A stretch of 64,000 bases of DNA from Ancylostoma caninum (GCA_037903475.1 JBAJFG010000604.1:2094001-2158000), one strand, 5' to 3'; positions 23,563 through 35,089 are shown, counted from the first letter of the stretch. Translations and numbers: made by a program. The notes: generated from the letters alone by a model not told the origin.

Positions 23563-24321
23563 AGGCAGCACCCACGAAAATTTTCGACTCGAAGACTTCA
23601 AGATAACCTTGGGTTTTCGACCATGAGGAACACGAATGTGGGGGTCACTTCTAGTTAAAAGTCGCCAAAAAACAATTTTCGGATAGTTTGATTTTGCTGC
23701 GATTGAACAAAACGGTCGAGTTGTCAGGCCTGAGGTAGGGCAAAAAGTCGATAACACTGACTTGATCGCCACGTAATCCCTCAACGGATTTGGATATTTT
23801 CGTGGTTTTGCAGCATATTCATGTCAAAATAGAAACGAAATCAGAAGAAAATGAATGATGGGCTGCACAGACTTACTGGTGAAGAAGAAACGAGTACAAG
23901 AAGGAAAGAATAGAAAAGAAATAGTACAAACAAACAAAACAGGAAGAAATGGATGTTATGACGAGAGAAAATGGAAAACAGCTGGCGAAAAGTAAGATTA
24001 GAAAGCAAACAGACAGTTGCAGCCACAGTAGTGTATGAATGGTAGGGAAAAGTGCGCGGAACAAATTTTTTCAAAGAAAAACTAAGCGACTGTGTGTGAA
24101 AACAGCTGATTCGTCCAAACATCGCCCCACGACTATTTCTGCGCAGCAGCTTAACTCGTACCACCAGGCTGGGTTCGAACTGTTGAACTGATGTTATACC
24201 TGTGATATCTCATGAAATGCGGGGTCTCTGACAGCACTTCCATTACAGAATTGTCGGGACAATGCCTGAGGTTAGAAAACTCTCAAAAGTTTGAAAGTGA
24301 AGATTGTCGTGGGTGCTGCCT
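23563..24321. mobile_element. TTAA-type (piggyBac-like) non-autonomous element 1
   Basis: Ends are AGGCAGCACCCACGA... inverted, with TTAA on the left (23559-23562) and TCAA, a one-base change, on the right (24322-24325). Removing it and one TTAA restores a continuous SEC61 reading register from SDASG to GGTCHYLSPP on the minus strand, proving insertion into the pseudogene. The 759-bp body has no transposase. TTAA target use is the hallmark of piggyBac-like elements, so that assignment is inference. A relative lies at 51533-52253. Confidence 0.85.
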
Positions 24322-24561
24322 TCAACTGCGGTAGCTCCCCGACGCATCTGATCACTTTCCGAGCTAGCGTTCAAGGAAGTTTCCACCGAACTACGCAGGA
24401 AGCATTTGCGATGTGACGGAGAGGATAGGAACAAGCTTGACTGAAGAATGATAGGTATTTTATTTACAAGTGTAGAACAACTTGATCGGGTAGCTGCTGT
24501 ATTGTTCACGGTAACGAGCCAACTTTATTGAGAGATCAACACGGATGCCTTGGATGCATTA

Positions 24562-25103
24562 TGTTGGGCATAAGTTTATGTGGTTTGCTGAGCAGCCAGT
24601 GTATTTTCACAAAGTGGACTAGTTGAACTTAGGTTTTTTTGAAAGTTATTATCTGCAGTATTTCTTCCTCACATCTTGAGCAAGTCCTTGCAAAAAATCC
24701 TCTCATAACTATACGAACTGTGCAGGAGTGCAGCAAGATGCATCTTCCAGCGCAAATCGACCTTTCTTAAGCAGGCATCCATTTCTGCACTGCCTATTCA
24801 ACAATAACGGCTTCCGCTCCGACGCTCTTAACATTCCCAGCGGCTTGAGCTGCCTCCAACTGTTCCACTACTATAGTGGAACAGTTGAAGGTGTCGGAGA
24901 TGTACGCTCTTGTCAAATTGGAGGGTCACATTTCATTTGACAGAAAATGAGAATTAGCGGGAATTGGGGACAATAGTGCAAATATTCGTAAAGAGCAAAA
25001 CAAGAGCTCCAAGCCTATCTATGATAGGCTATCGGAATTAGATCAGATCGTCGTAAAAAATCGAGTTGAAAAAAAAACCGCACGAACTTATTGCCCAACC
25101 CGA
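24562..25103. mobile_element. short mariner-derived element in the SEC61A pseudogene
   Basis: Imperfect inverted ends TGTTGGGCATAAGTTTATG (left) and GGGTTGGGCAATAAGTTCG (complement of right) flank 542 bp and abut TA on both sides. Insertion interrupts Sec61 text between VVFGVVIY and QGIRVDL. The interior has a short palindrome (TGTTCCACTACTATAGTGGAACA in two arms, near 24860) but no transposase frame. Confidence 0.75.
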
Positions 25104-25717
25104 TAAATAACCACACCAAAAACAACTAGCTTAGTAATGAGATTCATCAGGTTCGGTTGTTACAGTAGAAGAGTTCGCGGAGAGCATGGACCTTGTCGGT
25201 ACGAGTGGAAAGAAGGTGGAACATTGCAATGGCGCACCCTTCGTAGTTGCCGAAGAAATCACTTTCCATGCTATGGTTCCGCAGATATTAGTGGCAATGG
25301 AAGGAGAATCTGAATCTAAAACTATAAGCCTTCTGCAGCAGTTCATAGAGAATAAGAACGATAAGACCAGCGATAACGAGTTGGACAACAATGAGAAGGG
25401 AGATTCTGGCTCCAATTTCCGTTGGGTCTCGGTAAAGTCCAGACATCACGTAGACAATTGCTTGTCTTACAGTGATCACCACTCGGAACAACTTCTGAGC
25501 TCCGTTGAACAGAGCTCGATCCCCAGGAGTATCCCCAACTTCAATAATCTATCACCTATGATGAAACATCGGCCGAATGCCCCGTCACCTTCACATACTA
25601 ACGAGCGCAGTCTCTAACTGAGCCCCATGATGAAACCATGCGACCACGTGCTGGTTCCCCACCGCCTGTGCTCTAGAAAATTTTGTTGCATTACCATGAT
25701 TTATACAAGAGGATTCA

Positions 25718-25930
25718 GGGTAAAATGGAGTTGGGGGAGCCATTTTGTACTGATCAATAATACGACCTGTCCTACACGTCCTGACTTGTTGCATTTTAGG
25801 CAACTACCGTACGTGAGGAGAGTTAACAAGTCAGAGCGTACTGGACGTGTCAACTAACAAGTCAGAACGTGCAGGACAGGTCAAATTATCGACTTATACC
25901 AAATGCCCCCCCCCCAACTCCATTCTAGCC
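25718..25930. mobile_element. foldback MITE, ~75-bp arms
   Basis: The left arm begins GGGTAAAATGGAGTTGGGGG and the right arm is its imperfect complement, ending CCAACTCCATTCTAGCC. GATTCA lies outside both ends (25712-25717 and 25933-25938), a possible target duplication. It lies in the gap between the two SEC61A pieces. Confidence 0.7.
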
Positions 25931-26346
25931 TAGATTCAATTTTCCTCAAGATCAAGAACTTAGTTGCCACACTAATATAATACATTCTCAATTATACCTT
26001 TCACTACAACGCCAAGATGTCCATGGGAATGTTCACATACTCAAGTAATTGTAACTTCTAGAAAAGAAAGAAAAAAGAAAAAGCATAAAGATTCTCAGGT
26101 TAACCAACTCAGTGAAAAAAATGGGTTTTTGCCTTCAAACAACCACACTCCTCCAGTCATCTCTCTTTGAAACAAATTACAAAAGCTTACAAGCAGCAAC
26201 ATGTAAATCTCTACTGTTTTGATTCACACTTATCACTCAAACACTCATTCGCTGTGTCTGATTTCCTCTTTGGCCTTCACCCCTATGTACAAATAGTAGT
26301 TCCACATTTGAGGATATAGCCAGTCAACTAGCACTAGGACGGGAAA
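25931..26346. other. no gene seen between SEC61A pieces
   Basis: AT-rich, no open frame of note. It separates the inverted SEC61A head from the MITE and the body of the pseudogene and may be later inserted or filler DNA. Confidence 0.4.
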
Positions 26347-26723
26347 AATGTTTGTTGATTTCGTCAAGTCGTTCTACGGCTTCGTGCCAGAGGTGTCGAA
26401 GCCGAAGCGGGAGACCCAGTACTGAGAAAATGCATGGACGGCGAGTACCTCGTTTGTTTTCCTCATGTGCTGCCAAATCCTTGTTTTCGGAATTGTATCC
26501 ACGGATTCTGCTGACCCGCTCTACCAGCTATGAGTGATCTGGCGTCGAATCGAGGAACCTTTATGGAACTTGGAATCTCACCTATTGTCACATTTGGTCC
26601 AACAATGCAACTGCCGGCTGGTGCCAAGATTATTGAAGTTGGGGATACTCCTAGGGATCGAGCTCTGTTCAACGGAGCTCAGAAGTTGTTCCGAGTGGTG
26701 ATCACTGTAAGACAAGCAATTGT
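26347..26723 (+). pseudogene. SEC61A: SEC61 alpha N-terminal fragment, inverted relative to the rest
   Basis: The plus strand encodes Sec61 alpha residues ~3-113: VDFVKSFYGFVPEVSKPKRE, then (after a stop and frame change) [11 protein letters not shown] and [10 protein letters not shown], then [20 protein letters not shown] and [20 protein letters not shown], ending at QAIV. The final 97 bp (26627-26723) are repeated at 25454-25550 in the opposite orientation with one difference. The head is therefore on the opposite strand to the remaining protein, with a partly duplicated junction. Confidence 0.9.
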
Positions 26724-27039
26724 GCAAAGGATAGGTGCATGCCGTGGAGGCGATAGTGAGCTTTGGGGACCATCGCTATAGGATTCACTCCGTTTCCTCG
26801 CCTGGGATTTGCTCATTGCGCACCTCTCATTGAGGTCCCATGGGGATTATGCAGCCTGAGGATCCGTCTGTTATAACAAAGGCAGTATGATCAAATACAC
26901 AAGATGAACGAACGCGGAACGCGTCATCATAATCGACATTTCTGTTGTGACATTTTCTGTAACTTTCTAAATTTTTAATAACTTTCTTCCATTACTCTCG
27001 AGATTTACAAAGAGTGTGGGTGCACTGATGACGGTCAGA
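26724..27039. other. no gene seen
   Basis: Sequence beyond the SEC61A head fragment. Nothing recognised before the satellite begins. Confidence 0.4.
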
Positions 27040-27610
27040 CATTCCGGGGCCCCGTAGTTCAGGAAAACATCTGGATAGGTGTCCACCGATCGAGTAAAGG
27101 TCAGCCGTGGCCCAATAGTGGGGAAAACGCCAGGAGACCGGTCACTCGATAGAGCATGGGTCCGCAGGGGCCCATTAGTGGGGAAATGCTAGGGAGCCAG
27201 TCCACAGATGGCGAAAGAATCTACCCTGTCTTAGTAGTGTGGAAAAAGCCACGATGCGGGTCCATCGATGGAAATTGGGTCCACAGGGGCCCAATAGTGG
27301 GCCAAGCGAAAGCATACGAGTCCAGGAGGAAAGCGTGGGAGCTACGGGTCCACGCATGGAAAATGGGTCCGCTGTGGACCAATAGTGAGGAAAACGTCAA
27401 AATGCATGTGGTGGTGGAGAAAATGGCAGGGTACGGGTCCACAGTTGAGAAAGGATCCGCCGTGACCCAGAGGAGAAAACGCCAGGATACAGGCCCAAGG
27501 ATGGAGAATAGGTCCGCCGTCTTCCAATAGTAGAGGAAATAGCAGGCATGGGTTCTCCAATGAAAGCTAGGTCTGCCCTGGTCCAAGGGTGGGGAAAGGT
27601 GCAGGCCTAC
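27040..27610. repeat. diverged 60-bp satellite array, about nine units
   Basis: Units of about 60 bp share GGGTCCACCGATGGAGAAA..., GGCCCAATAGTGGGGAAAA and CGCCAGGATAC words. This is the reverse complement of the homogeneous array at 60.9-63.0 kb. Units vary in length and sequence, so the array looks older or no longer homogenised. Open frames on both strands are by-products of the period. Confidence 0.85.
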
Positions 27611-27719
27611 CGGAGGAGTAGGGGTGTGCTATGCGCTTATTCGTGTCTCACTTGACCACCTCTACTTCCTCACTATGCAAGTATGCAGAAGCTCATCAGT
27701 TGCACCATCTCCATAACAC

Positions 27720-28127
27720 GAATCCTGAATCATTTCAGGTGTTTATTCGCACTGCATTGATTACATTCAATTGTTCACTAAAGCCATCTGGAAGATACTC
27801 GTGTATAGCATTGGGAGTGGCTGGTGATGGGCGTGTAAGAAATATGACAGAAGAACAATGGGGTAGTATCATTGTATTGGAAAATAGCTTCACATGTGGA
27901 TGCGTGATTAAAATATGCAAGCACAGCTAGGAAGGCAACGAGATGACGGGAAGCCCGATGTTGGCGCATCAGACTGGTCAGACTGGTAAAATACACGCAA
28001 TTCGCAAAAAGGATTTTGCATTTGAGCTCAGTTAATGACCAGTTTTGCTTATCTATTAATTTTCTTTCATTTCGCATGTGTGAAGCTTTTGCACATACCC
28101 CAAGTGACTGCCCCACGCCACTTTCTA
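27720..28127 (-). repeat. 'body' repeat linked to the 60-bp satellite, copy 1
   Basis: On the minus strand, AGAAAGTGGCGTGGGGCAG near 28125 runs through CACACATGCGAAATG, CATTAACTGAGCTCAAATGC and TTTTAATCACGCATCCACATG to AAACACCTGAAATGATTCA near 27725. The same order occurs at 63590-63990 on the plus strand. The hairpin end (GCTTCCCGAAAGGGGCGCC, 29407-29425) was separated from the body by the mariner at 28128. No protein is evident in it. Confidence 0.85.
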
Positions 28128-29404
28128 TTGGGTTGAGGAATAAGTTCGTTCGGTTTTTTTCATCATGATTTTTTTTACTACAATTCGAACTTCATCAGAT
28201 AGCATGTAACATACTATATTGAAGCTCTTGCATCGCTCTTTCCAAAGGTCACTAGCACATTCCCCAATAGTCGTTACACAACGATTTCTGTCGCATACAA
28301 GATGGACCTTCAAGTTCACAAAAATGAACATCTCCGACATATACTACTTTTCTTCTTAAATCGGGGATCATGTGCTGCCCAGGCAGCTAGAAACATCAAT
28401 GACGTTTATGGAGAGGGCTTTATTGTTGAAAGGACAGCACAAAAGTGGTGTGCTCGCTTCAGAGAGGGCAATTTTGCCGTGGAGGATGCGCATCGTTCCG
28501 AACTCCAGTTCAGCTCGATGAAAAGAGATTAACGGTCCTCCTAGATGAAGATAGCAGACAGACGTCAAGAGAATTAGCAGAGCAAATGTTGTGCACCACC
28601 TGCACGCCATGGGAAAGGTGCAAAAACTTGGTGCATGGGTGCCGCATGCCCTCAACCAGAACAACGGGAATGACCGGGTGACTGTTTGCGCTTCCCTACT
28701 CGCACGTCATCGCCTCGCTTTGAGCCAACATCGTCCATTCCTTTCCCAAATTGTTACTGGCGATGAAAAGTGGTGTCTATATGTGAATTTAAAGCACCGG
28801 AAAGAATGGGTGGGCAAGGATCAACACGCCACTCCACGCGAGAGACAAGATCTTCATCCAAAGTAGATCATGTTGAGTGTTTGGTGGGACATTGGTGGTA
28901 TCATACACTGCGCACTTCTTGAACGGAACAAGACGATCACAGCAGAAGTGTATTGTGAGCAACTGCGGCGTTTGGCTGTAGCAATCCACGAAAAACGCCC
29001 GATGTCTCGACATGCCGTGCTCCTCCAGCATGACAACGCCCGCCTCCACACTGCAAACATCACCAAAATGGTGATCCAGGAGCTCGTTTGGGAGATTCTT
29101 CCGCACCCACAGTATCCTCCAGACCTTGCTCCATCTGATTACCACTTGTTCCGATCCCTTCCAATGCACTTCGTGGAGTAAGATTCAAAAAGGACCAGGA
29201 GTCGCAGTCGTGGCTCACAAATTGGTTCGTCTCAAAAAATGGAGATTTTTACCGACGAGGAATTGAGAAGCTACCCAAACGCTGGCAAGAAGTAATTGAC
29301 AAGGAAGGCGAGTATCTAACTAACTAGTTGTTGCTTGTTTGTGTTGTTAAAATAAATAAATTTAATGCTCTCAAAAAACCTAACGAACTTATTCCCCAAC
29401 CCAA
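28128..29404 (+). mobile_element. almost full-length mariner transposon
   Basis: Inverted ends TTGGGTTGAGGAATAAGTTCG and the complement of TTGGGTTGGGGAATAAGTTCG flank 1277 bp, with TA at 28126-28127 and 29405-29406. Size and ends match mariner. It inserted into the CTAG of the body-repeat hairpin; rejoining the flanks gives the CACTTTCTAGC...TCCCGAA sequence seen at 60.7 kb and 63.6 kb. Confidence 0.93.
28302..29326 (+). pseudogene. mariner transposase, lightly damaged
   Basis: The N-terminal DNA-binding part begins MDLQVHKNEHLRHILL and continues AAQAARNINDVYG and RTAQKWCARFREGNF (28302-28532). A shift leads to DEDSRQTSRELAEQM; another to GAWVPHALNQNN and IVTGDEKW (first catalytic Asp). One in-frame TAG at 28864 precedes IMLSVWWDIGG, then LQHDNARLHTA (second Asp) and DLAPSDYHLFRSL (third Asp). 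The last two Asp are 34 residues apart, the DD34D signature. Two frameshifts, one stop and a broken C-terminus imply loss of activity, but recently compared with other mariners here. Confidence 0.92.
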
Positions 29405-29536
29405 TAGCTTCCCGAAAGGGGCGCCAGTCTATATATAAAACATATGTAGTAACCCTTACAACACCTTTTTTTTTCAAAAATCTGGTCAACGCGCGAGGCG
29501 CCAAATTCAATCGGTGACAAGGCACTTGTGAGAGGT

Positions 29537-29596
29537 GAAGGTCAATAAATCGATAACCCCACTTTGCACCGTGGAGTTATCGATTTATTGACTTTC
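29537..29596. repeat. 26-bp inverted repeat
   Basis: Arms 29537-29562 and 29571-29596 (GTCAATAAATCGATAAC core) pair at 24 of 26 positions with an 8-nt loop. The ATCGAT-rich text recalls the Helitron interiors at 38 and 43 kb. Confidence 0.75.
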
Positions 29597-29639
29597 CTCA
29601 AGTTGTGCTGCAGGCGTGGGGGAAACCTATTCCAAAAAC

Positions 29640-29725
29640 CACTCGTACATAGCCTTTCAACTGAGGATTTGAACATTGAAATGGATCAGCTCACGCGCCT
29701 ATTGCAGCGCGATGCTCACTCCGAG
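29640..29725 (+). repeat. relic related to the MITE at 42.9 kb
   Basis: AGCCTTTCAACTGAGGATTTG...TTGAAATGGATCAGCTC matches AGTCTTTCAACCGAGAATTTG...TTGGAATGGATCAGATC at 42940-42975. No inverted ends are preserved. Confidence 0.5.
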
Positions 29726-31333
29726 TTGAGTCGCTCGTAACTATAAAGTGGCCGTGGAAAACTTACGTTATTTCAAGAATTAGTGATGAAGCTGATTCTC
29801 GCTGATTCTCCGAAACAGATATATAAAATGAACCCTAAGCTCCCACTCTTCTCTAGCGATTATTATTTAGTTATCACTACACACTATCACTCGTGTATTA
29901 TCGGGGCCTACCCGATATTATAACAGTGTTGTCGGCCTGACCGATATACCGGTGTCATTCAAACCAATGACCAGTGTCAAAAAAGTGAAGGCCGGGGCCT
30001 GCCCGGTACCTCAGTTTTGCTGTCGGCCTGACCGGTGAAAGTGCCTGTGTAGTACAACGAGCAATGAGTGTTTGTGGTGATGTACACGAGGTTGAGCTTA
30101 GTCACCCATTGAGTGCTTGATTCAAACACGTATGGTGCAGTGATACTGCCACGCTCACTATTAGCATTTCGATGCTCGCTCAAAGCCAGCCATGCATCCA
30201 TCTTCGATATTCATGTCAAACTTATTTATTTATTTATTTATTAGACTTATTTTATGCTTATATTTATTTTACTTATCTGAATTAAAAAAAACTGCATGCT
30301 CTTTGAGTGATTCAGCCCTTCGTGCGAGAGGGTGAACACGCAGCTACGGAAGGCTCAGCCTCTCGTGAGATCCCAAGAGCATGATTTTTCCATTCAAACA
30401 CATAAGTTTCCGCTGAATTTTCATACATCTATTCATCCTATCAAGTACTATCATATGTACCCTAGTACGTTCCATATCATCTTATTTTAGCAGAGATATA
30501 CAAAGTAAACTTTTTTATACCCCACGATGCGCATTGTGCGAATGCAACCGCTCGGATTTCATTTGCGACACCGCTCCTCATTGAAATCAGCGCTTTATCT
30601 CCCGGCGTCGTTTTTTGACGTCGTTCACTCGTTTTGCTTCCAAAGCCGTTTATTTGTCTTTGCAAGCACTTCTCTTTGCAGATATCTCCCTGACGGCTTG
30701 TGAAGTAAGGGACTAGAAGAAGCCATTATCTGTAAGTATGTCATCAAATTAACCATATCGACCTAGCGCGCTTGGCAGTTGCTAACATGGACGTCTCCTT
30801 TCTGTTTCGGGATCGTTTTCGTCGAATTTGCGTTGTCTTGCAACCTCGTGATTCACTGTTGGTGTTGTTTCCTCATCTGGTTTTCCTTGAGAGTGGAAGG
30901 TTACATTTAAAGTGGAAGCACTGCTTATGGTTGAACACAAATGGTGTGGTTGAACGACAGCTTTGAGTTGGTTCGATACAGCACATCATTTTTTAACGTT
31001 TTTCATTAGAATATAAGAAAAGAGAACTGCAACAAGTTAATGTCCATCCAAGAATTTTCCTCTGTTATTTATCCTTACATTAAACGTAAATTGATCTCAT
31101 GTCGCCATGTCTAAGAAGCATGACTCAGAGTTATAGGCATAGTTCAGCGTGGTGAAGACCATGTCGTGACAAATTCCCTAGAATCAAAGATATTTCTTCA
31201 TATGAAATTTTTATTAGGCTCGGGATTGAGTGCTAGACAAATCACACTATTAAATTTCTTTTTTCATGTAACCGCTACTCCTCAGGCCTTTTCAGCAGCA
31301 AGCAATCGTGAACAGTTAGCAACCCGTATGGGG
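29726..31333. other. no gene seen; simple repeats
   Basis: Contains clustered CCGGT/GGCCTG words at 29900-30050 and a (TTTA)n run at 30216-30250. A foldback-like CATGCTCTT...AAGAGCATG pair lies at 30294-30382. Frames of 60-75 aa have no recognisable domain. Confidence 0.4.
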
Positions 31334-31567
31334 CAATTTATACTGTATGCGTGCGACTGACGCGCTTGCGTCTATATGATGAAGATCAGGGCCCTGTTGC
31401 ATCGCAGTCGCAGCTCAGGCCCATGCTTTTACGGTATAGCGGCTGCTGCACGTTCTTTTCATTGAGGATGCATTTACACGCCGTGTTGACCGGTCTTCGA
31501 GGAAAATCCTTCGCAAATAGATGCGTGCGTCTGACACGCGATTGTTGCACGCAGCTAGTATAAATTG
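31334..31567. mobile_element. possible MITE with short inverted ends
   Basis: CAATTTATACTGTATGCGTGC at the left and the complement of CAATTTATACTAGCTGCGTGC at the right bound a 234-bp GC-richer segment. No target duplication was identified, so this is tentative. Confidence 0.45.
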
Positions 31568-31968
31568 GCCTTATCCGATATGGTTAGATGTCCGTAAAAA
31601 GGCCTTAATTTGGAATCTCCTCAATATCTCAGTATCCGAGGGGGACTTCGTAAAATTTTGGTTTTTCTAAAGGAGCTTCGTTTTTGTTCCGACCCTATGT
31701 AAGGCTCGTGCTGGGGACTGTTGCCGACAGCGTGGTCACCCTGGTTAGCTTTTCCCAAAATCTAACAATAACGGTGGACAGAGGAAATAGATAAGGACTC
31801 AGGAAACAGCAAGAACGTAGTTCAGGCGCGGACAAGAATCAGGTAATGCACTCGCTTTTGTGATTTCCAGGTTTTTTTTCAACAATGCTCTACATGTCAT
31901 ACTCTCGGTCTTTGTGGAAATCTTCAGCACGTGAAAATTTTTGTGTGATGCAAGCCTCCAAATATGTA

Positions 31969-32040
31969 ATATTATAGAATTGCCCAGCTCCCACCAATGG
32001 CAAAATATTATAGAATTGCCCAGCTCCCACCAATGGCAAA
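31969..32040. repeat. 36-bp perfect tandem duplication
   Basis: The 36-bp unit ATATTATAGAATTGCCCAGC... is present twice exactly, 31969-32004 and 32005-32040. Confidence 0.97.
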
Positions 32041-33072
32041 ATGTTCCTATAGACATAAATTTATGCTGCGGTATAACAAAATCACACAGTTGGTTTACAC
32101 GTATATGTACAACGACCTCATGGAACTGAAGGTACCGTCAGCTTCGCCAGTTTGAAGTGAATGAAAATGAACAATTTCATCGTGATATTGCCTTGGATAG
32201 GTTTCCAAAGGTCACTTTTCGTTCTCCGATCGGATCTGACTCCGACACACTATACGTAGATAGAGTTTATGCATCAGATATGCGTATCACCTCTCCGCGA
32301 CGTGTGTAGTGTGGATCTGAGTGACGGCTCATATCTTGATATTTATGTTTATGCCTCGCGGTTTTCACCACAGCTAGAAGCAATTTTTACTGACACTGAG
32401 TAAAGAACTGCGTGCAAGATGTTGTTTAGCAGTGGACAGTGCAATAGAATTTTTTTTGTTCGAAGAAAGACTTCCCGAAAATAATAATCTTCGAATGCGT
32501 GCATGTCTTTTTCGTTCTGCATCTCTCAGAATCACAATTTCTCTCAACCAGAGCCAGCCCTCACCTCAAAATTAAGCTATAGTTAGGTTCTTAGAGTCAG
32601 ACGCAGTGTCTCTGGCATTGCAGCAATACATCAAATAGAAAAATCTCGACCCACGAAAATTGCACACAAGGAGTGTGTGTATGGTCAACCCACCGAGTAC
32701 TGGTGCTAGCTTGAGATTTTTATTGTCGCGTTTGTTTTTCATTGACTCTTTTTGAGTCAGTGGTTCTGAAATTGTGTACGATTTCTCCCTTCCGACACCA
32801 TAGTCCAACACTATAACTCTGAATGCTTGACTGTCAAACACATTATTTAAGTCGCAGCATTTTTACGCACGCTTAGCTCATTCCGTAGGTGACGTCACCA
32901 AAAATACGAGGCGATTTGTGATGTCCGTGTCTTTAAAAACATACTTATGCTCACGAACGAACAAAACAAAAACTTTTTACAAAACAGAAGCTTTTTACAA
33001 AACAAAGACAAAACTCGCATATCATAGTTAAAACATTATTATTAAAACTCTGTACTTGCTGCAGACGCTCCC
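32041..33072. other. no gene seen; 3' flank of peptide gene C
   Basis: Only short frames. An 89-aa minus frame (32841-32572) is unsupported by domain or splice signals. Confidence 0.4.
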
Positions 33073-33385
33073 TCATTTCTTTCCCAACATCGCTCCCATC
33101 ATGCCACCAATGAGCGCTCCACGTAACGCACCCCTTAGAGGGCCTGTAACAGTATGAAACAATTGAATGCTCGTGTAGGGTACTCAAGGCGAATCAATGT
33201 AAAACAATGATAAACTTACTGTAACCACCGTATCCTCCATAGCCTCCGTAACCGTATCCCGGGTAACCGTAGCCTCCGTATCCATAACCTGGGTAGCCAT
33301 AGCCTCCGTATCCGTATCCCCATTGTGCAGCTGACTGGGATGCTAGCATGGCAATTAGCAGTATAACAAGCAAACTGCGATTCAT
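33073..33385 (-). CDS. secreted Tyr/Gly-rich glycine-zipper peptide C (2 exons)
   Basis: Exon 1 is 33385-33220, intron 33219-33144 (76 nt, GTAAGT...TTACAG), exon 2 is 33143-33073; 78 aa. Residues 1-20 (MNRSLLVILLIAMLASQSAA) are a signal peptide before QWGYG. The mature body (21-55) repeats GYGGYGYPGYGYGGYGYPG, the cleanest repeat of the family. The phase-1 intron is conserved. The tail SPLRGALRGALIGGMMGAM ends LGKK with glycine at every fourth residue. An ATTCAG acceptor is 2 nt before the ATG, as in gene A. The body closely resembles C. elegans NLP-29-like epidermal peptides, which is knowledge-based analogy, not proof of role. Confidence 0.87.
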
Positions 33386-35080
33386 TTCTGAATGAAATAA
33401 CTGATATTCTTCTAAATTACTAGATTTCTGAGAACAACTAGGAATGTACTCACAATCAGTGAGATTAGCAAACATATAGTGATAGGAATGTTATACAAGC
33501 GCTTGGGCAGCTTTGTCATTAGCAAAGTGTTTCTATACAACACACACAATAAACGCAAGTTCAAAGCATAATGCATTGTTATGTGAGAGTTGTGCAACGA
33601 GATGTGCTTCTGATGTGCGGATGTACAGAAGTGCGGATGCGCTGTGAGGTACTGAGGAATCGACTTATTTATAGTACTACGTTAACCTTTGTTCGGGCTC
33701 AAAAAATCTTTCTCTAGGACGACTACATAGTGCGCTTCCTCCGACAATTGCTTTTGCAACTTTCTGACGGAGAAGCTGTTTTTATACAGCACCTACACAA
33801 AATGAGTCCTTGAAGTTGAGAAAACATGGGGAAACCTTAAGAAATGCGTACAAGGACATGCTGGACAGTTTGAAACTTCGTTGGCAGGAGCACTTATAAA
33901 AATGCATCATCGGAAGCTGGTGCGCAGAGGTCAAACGAATGAAAGGAAGCATCCTGAATGAAAAAGTAAATGCGGAGGTGCTCGAGTCTCTACCTTTCAG
34001 TGCATTTACGCGTGGTTCTCAGGAAAAAATGGTGTTCTTAGAAAACGTTCGCTCGGAAGAGCTGGAGCAGAAAAATGCCAGGCATGACTTCCGTGTCTTC
34101 AAAAGGAAGATTGCTTCCTCCCTTATACCTCTATTTATAAATTCATTCATTTATTCGGTTGCACTCAGAGTTTGCCACAGAAAGAACTGTGCTGGTAACT
34201 AATAGCGACACTCCAGGAAAAGCGAAAGAAAAACAATAGACTTGCAAAATCAAGTACGAGACAGTGCCCAGCACAGGAGTTGCTGGCCAGTGGGCGTGGG
34301 AAGAAGTGGCGACTCTGCCACTCCGTGGACCCAGATGGAATAATAACTCTACCAAAAATATTAAGCGTAATATAAAATAGCCAGTAATAAATATTTCAAA
34401 AATAGCAATGAAAGTAAGCAGTGAAAAGTAAGCTCATACATCAATTTTATCTACTTTATAAATTGTTTACAAAGGTTCGGCGTCCCATAATCCCTCCCCC
34501 CTACCCTCGCCCACTTCGACTGCCTCTGCTATCTAATCTCTCTGTTAGCAATAACTCAATAATTCTTTTTGAAAATTTTACTCCACTGTTTCACGAAGGT
34601 GATTCTGCCTAAACACATATTGTTTATTTCACAATTAACGTCAGGTAAAGCCTATGGTTTCAATTCAGTGTGGTTCCATGTTCTTCAATCCTTGATCCTC
34701 TTAAACATCTCGATAAACAACCTGACACTTGATAAATAAATCATCCACCAAACCATCTGTGTGACGGATCACTATGTACGTATAAGATCAGTATTTTGTG
34801 CTCATCATGCATCCAGAGATCATGCTGCAAGTGTATGGGAGCAACGAAAAATACACAAGCACCGCTGCCTTCACAGCAAATTTTTTTGCTCATTGATCTC
34901 TAATCAAATCGCCTCAAGACAACATTTCTCTGATCTAGCTATGGCAAGTCCAGAATTGGCGGGGCTACCTGACAAGGGAGGTGCAAGAGGTTCGGCTTGC
35001 AGATCGGGATGCAACCTGTCTGGCTTGAATCTTCTTTTAACTAGGTGCTACACAATGTATTTCGTTATTGCCCTCGACTC
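33386..35080. other. no gene seen
   Basis: Upstream of gene C. An 87-aa plus frame at 33939-34202 and the start of a 151-aa frame at 34761 have no recognisable domain; the latter runs antisense through a tRNA-like repeat. Confidence 0.4.
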
Positions 35081-35089
35081 CAAAGAACA

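Larger units (their letters stand above)
23178..25550 (-). pseudogene. SEC61A: SEC61 alpha translocon subunit pseudogene (residues ~90 to C-terminus)
   Basis: The minus strand reads in order, without introns, parts of the Sec61 alpha membrane channel: [19 protein letters not shown] and [15 protein letters not shown] (25550-25430), [30 protein letters not shown] (25200), [20 protein letters not shown] (24540), GGTCHYLSPPATFSQVLEDP (23540), [13 protein letters not shown] and [15 protein letters not shown] (23400-23280), QYFEIFV at the end. Stops (for example after EDPIHCVI) and frameshifts make it non-functional. Two transposons interrupt it. Lack of introns suggests a retrocopy, although no poly(A) tail is seen. 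Confidence 0.93.

Noticed and set aside
24110..24180. Possible tRNA B box (GGGTTCGAAC)
   Set aside because: No A box at a fitting distance and no foldable stems; the sequence lies inside a TTAA element.
27156..27586. 124-aa plus and 121-aa minus frames
   Set aside because: Old copy of the 60-bp satellite, open on both strands for the same reason as at 61-63 kb.
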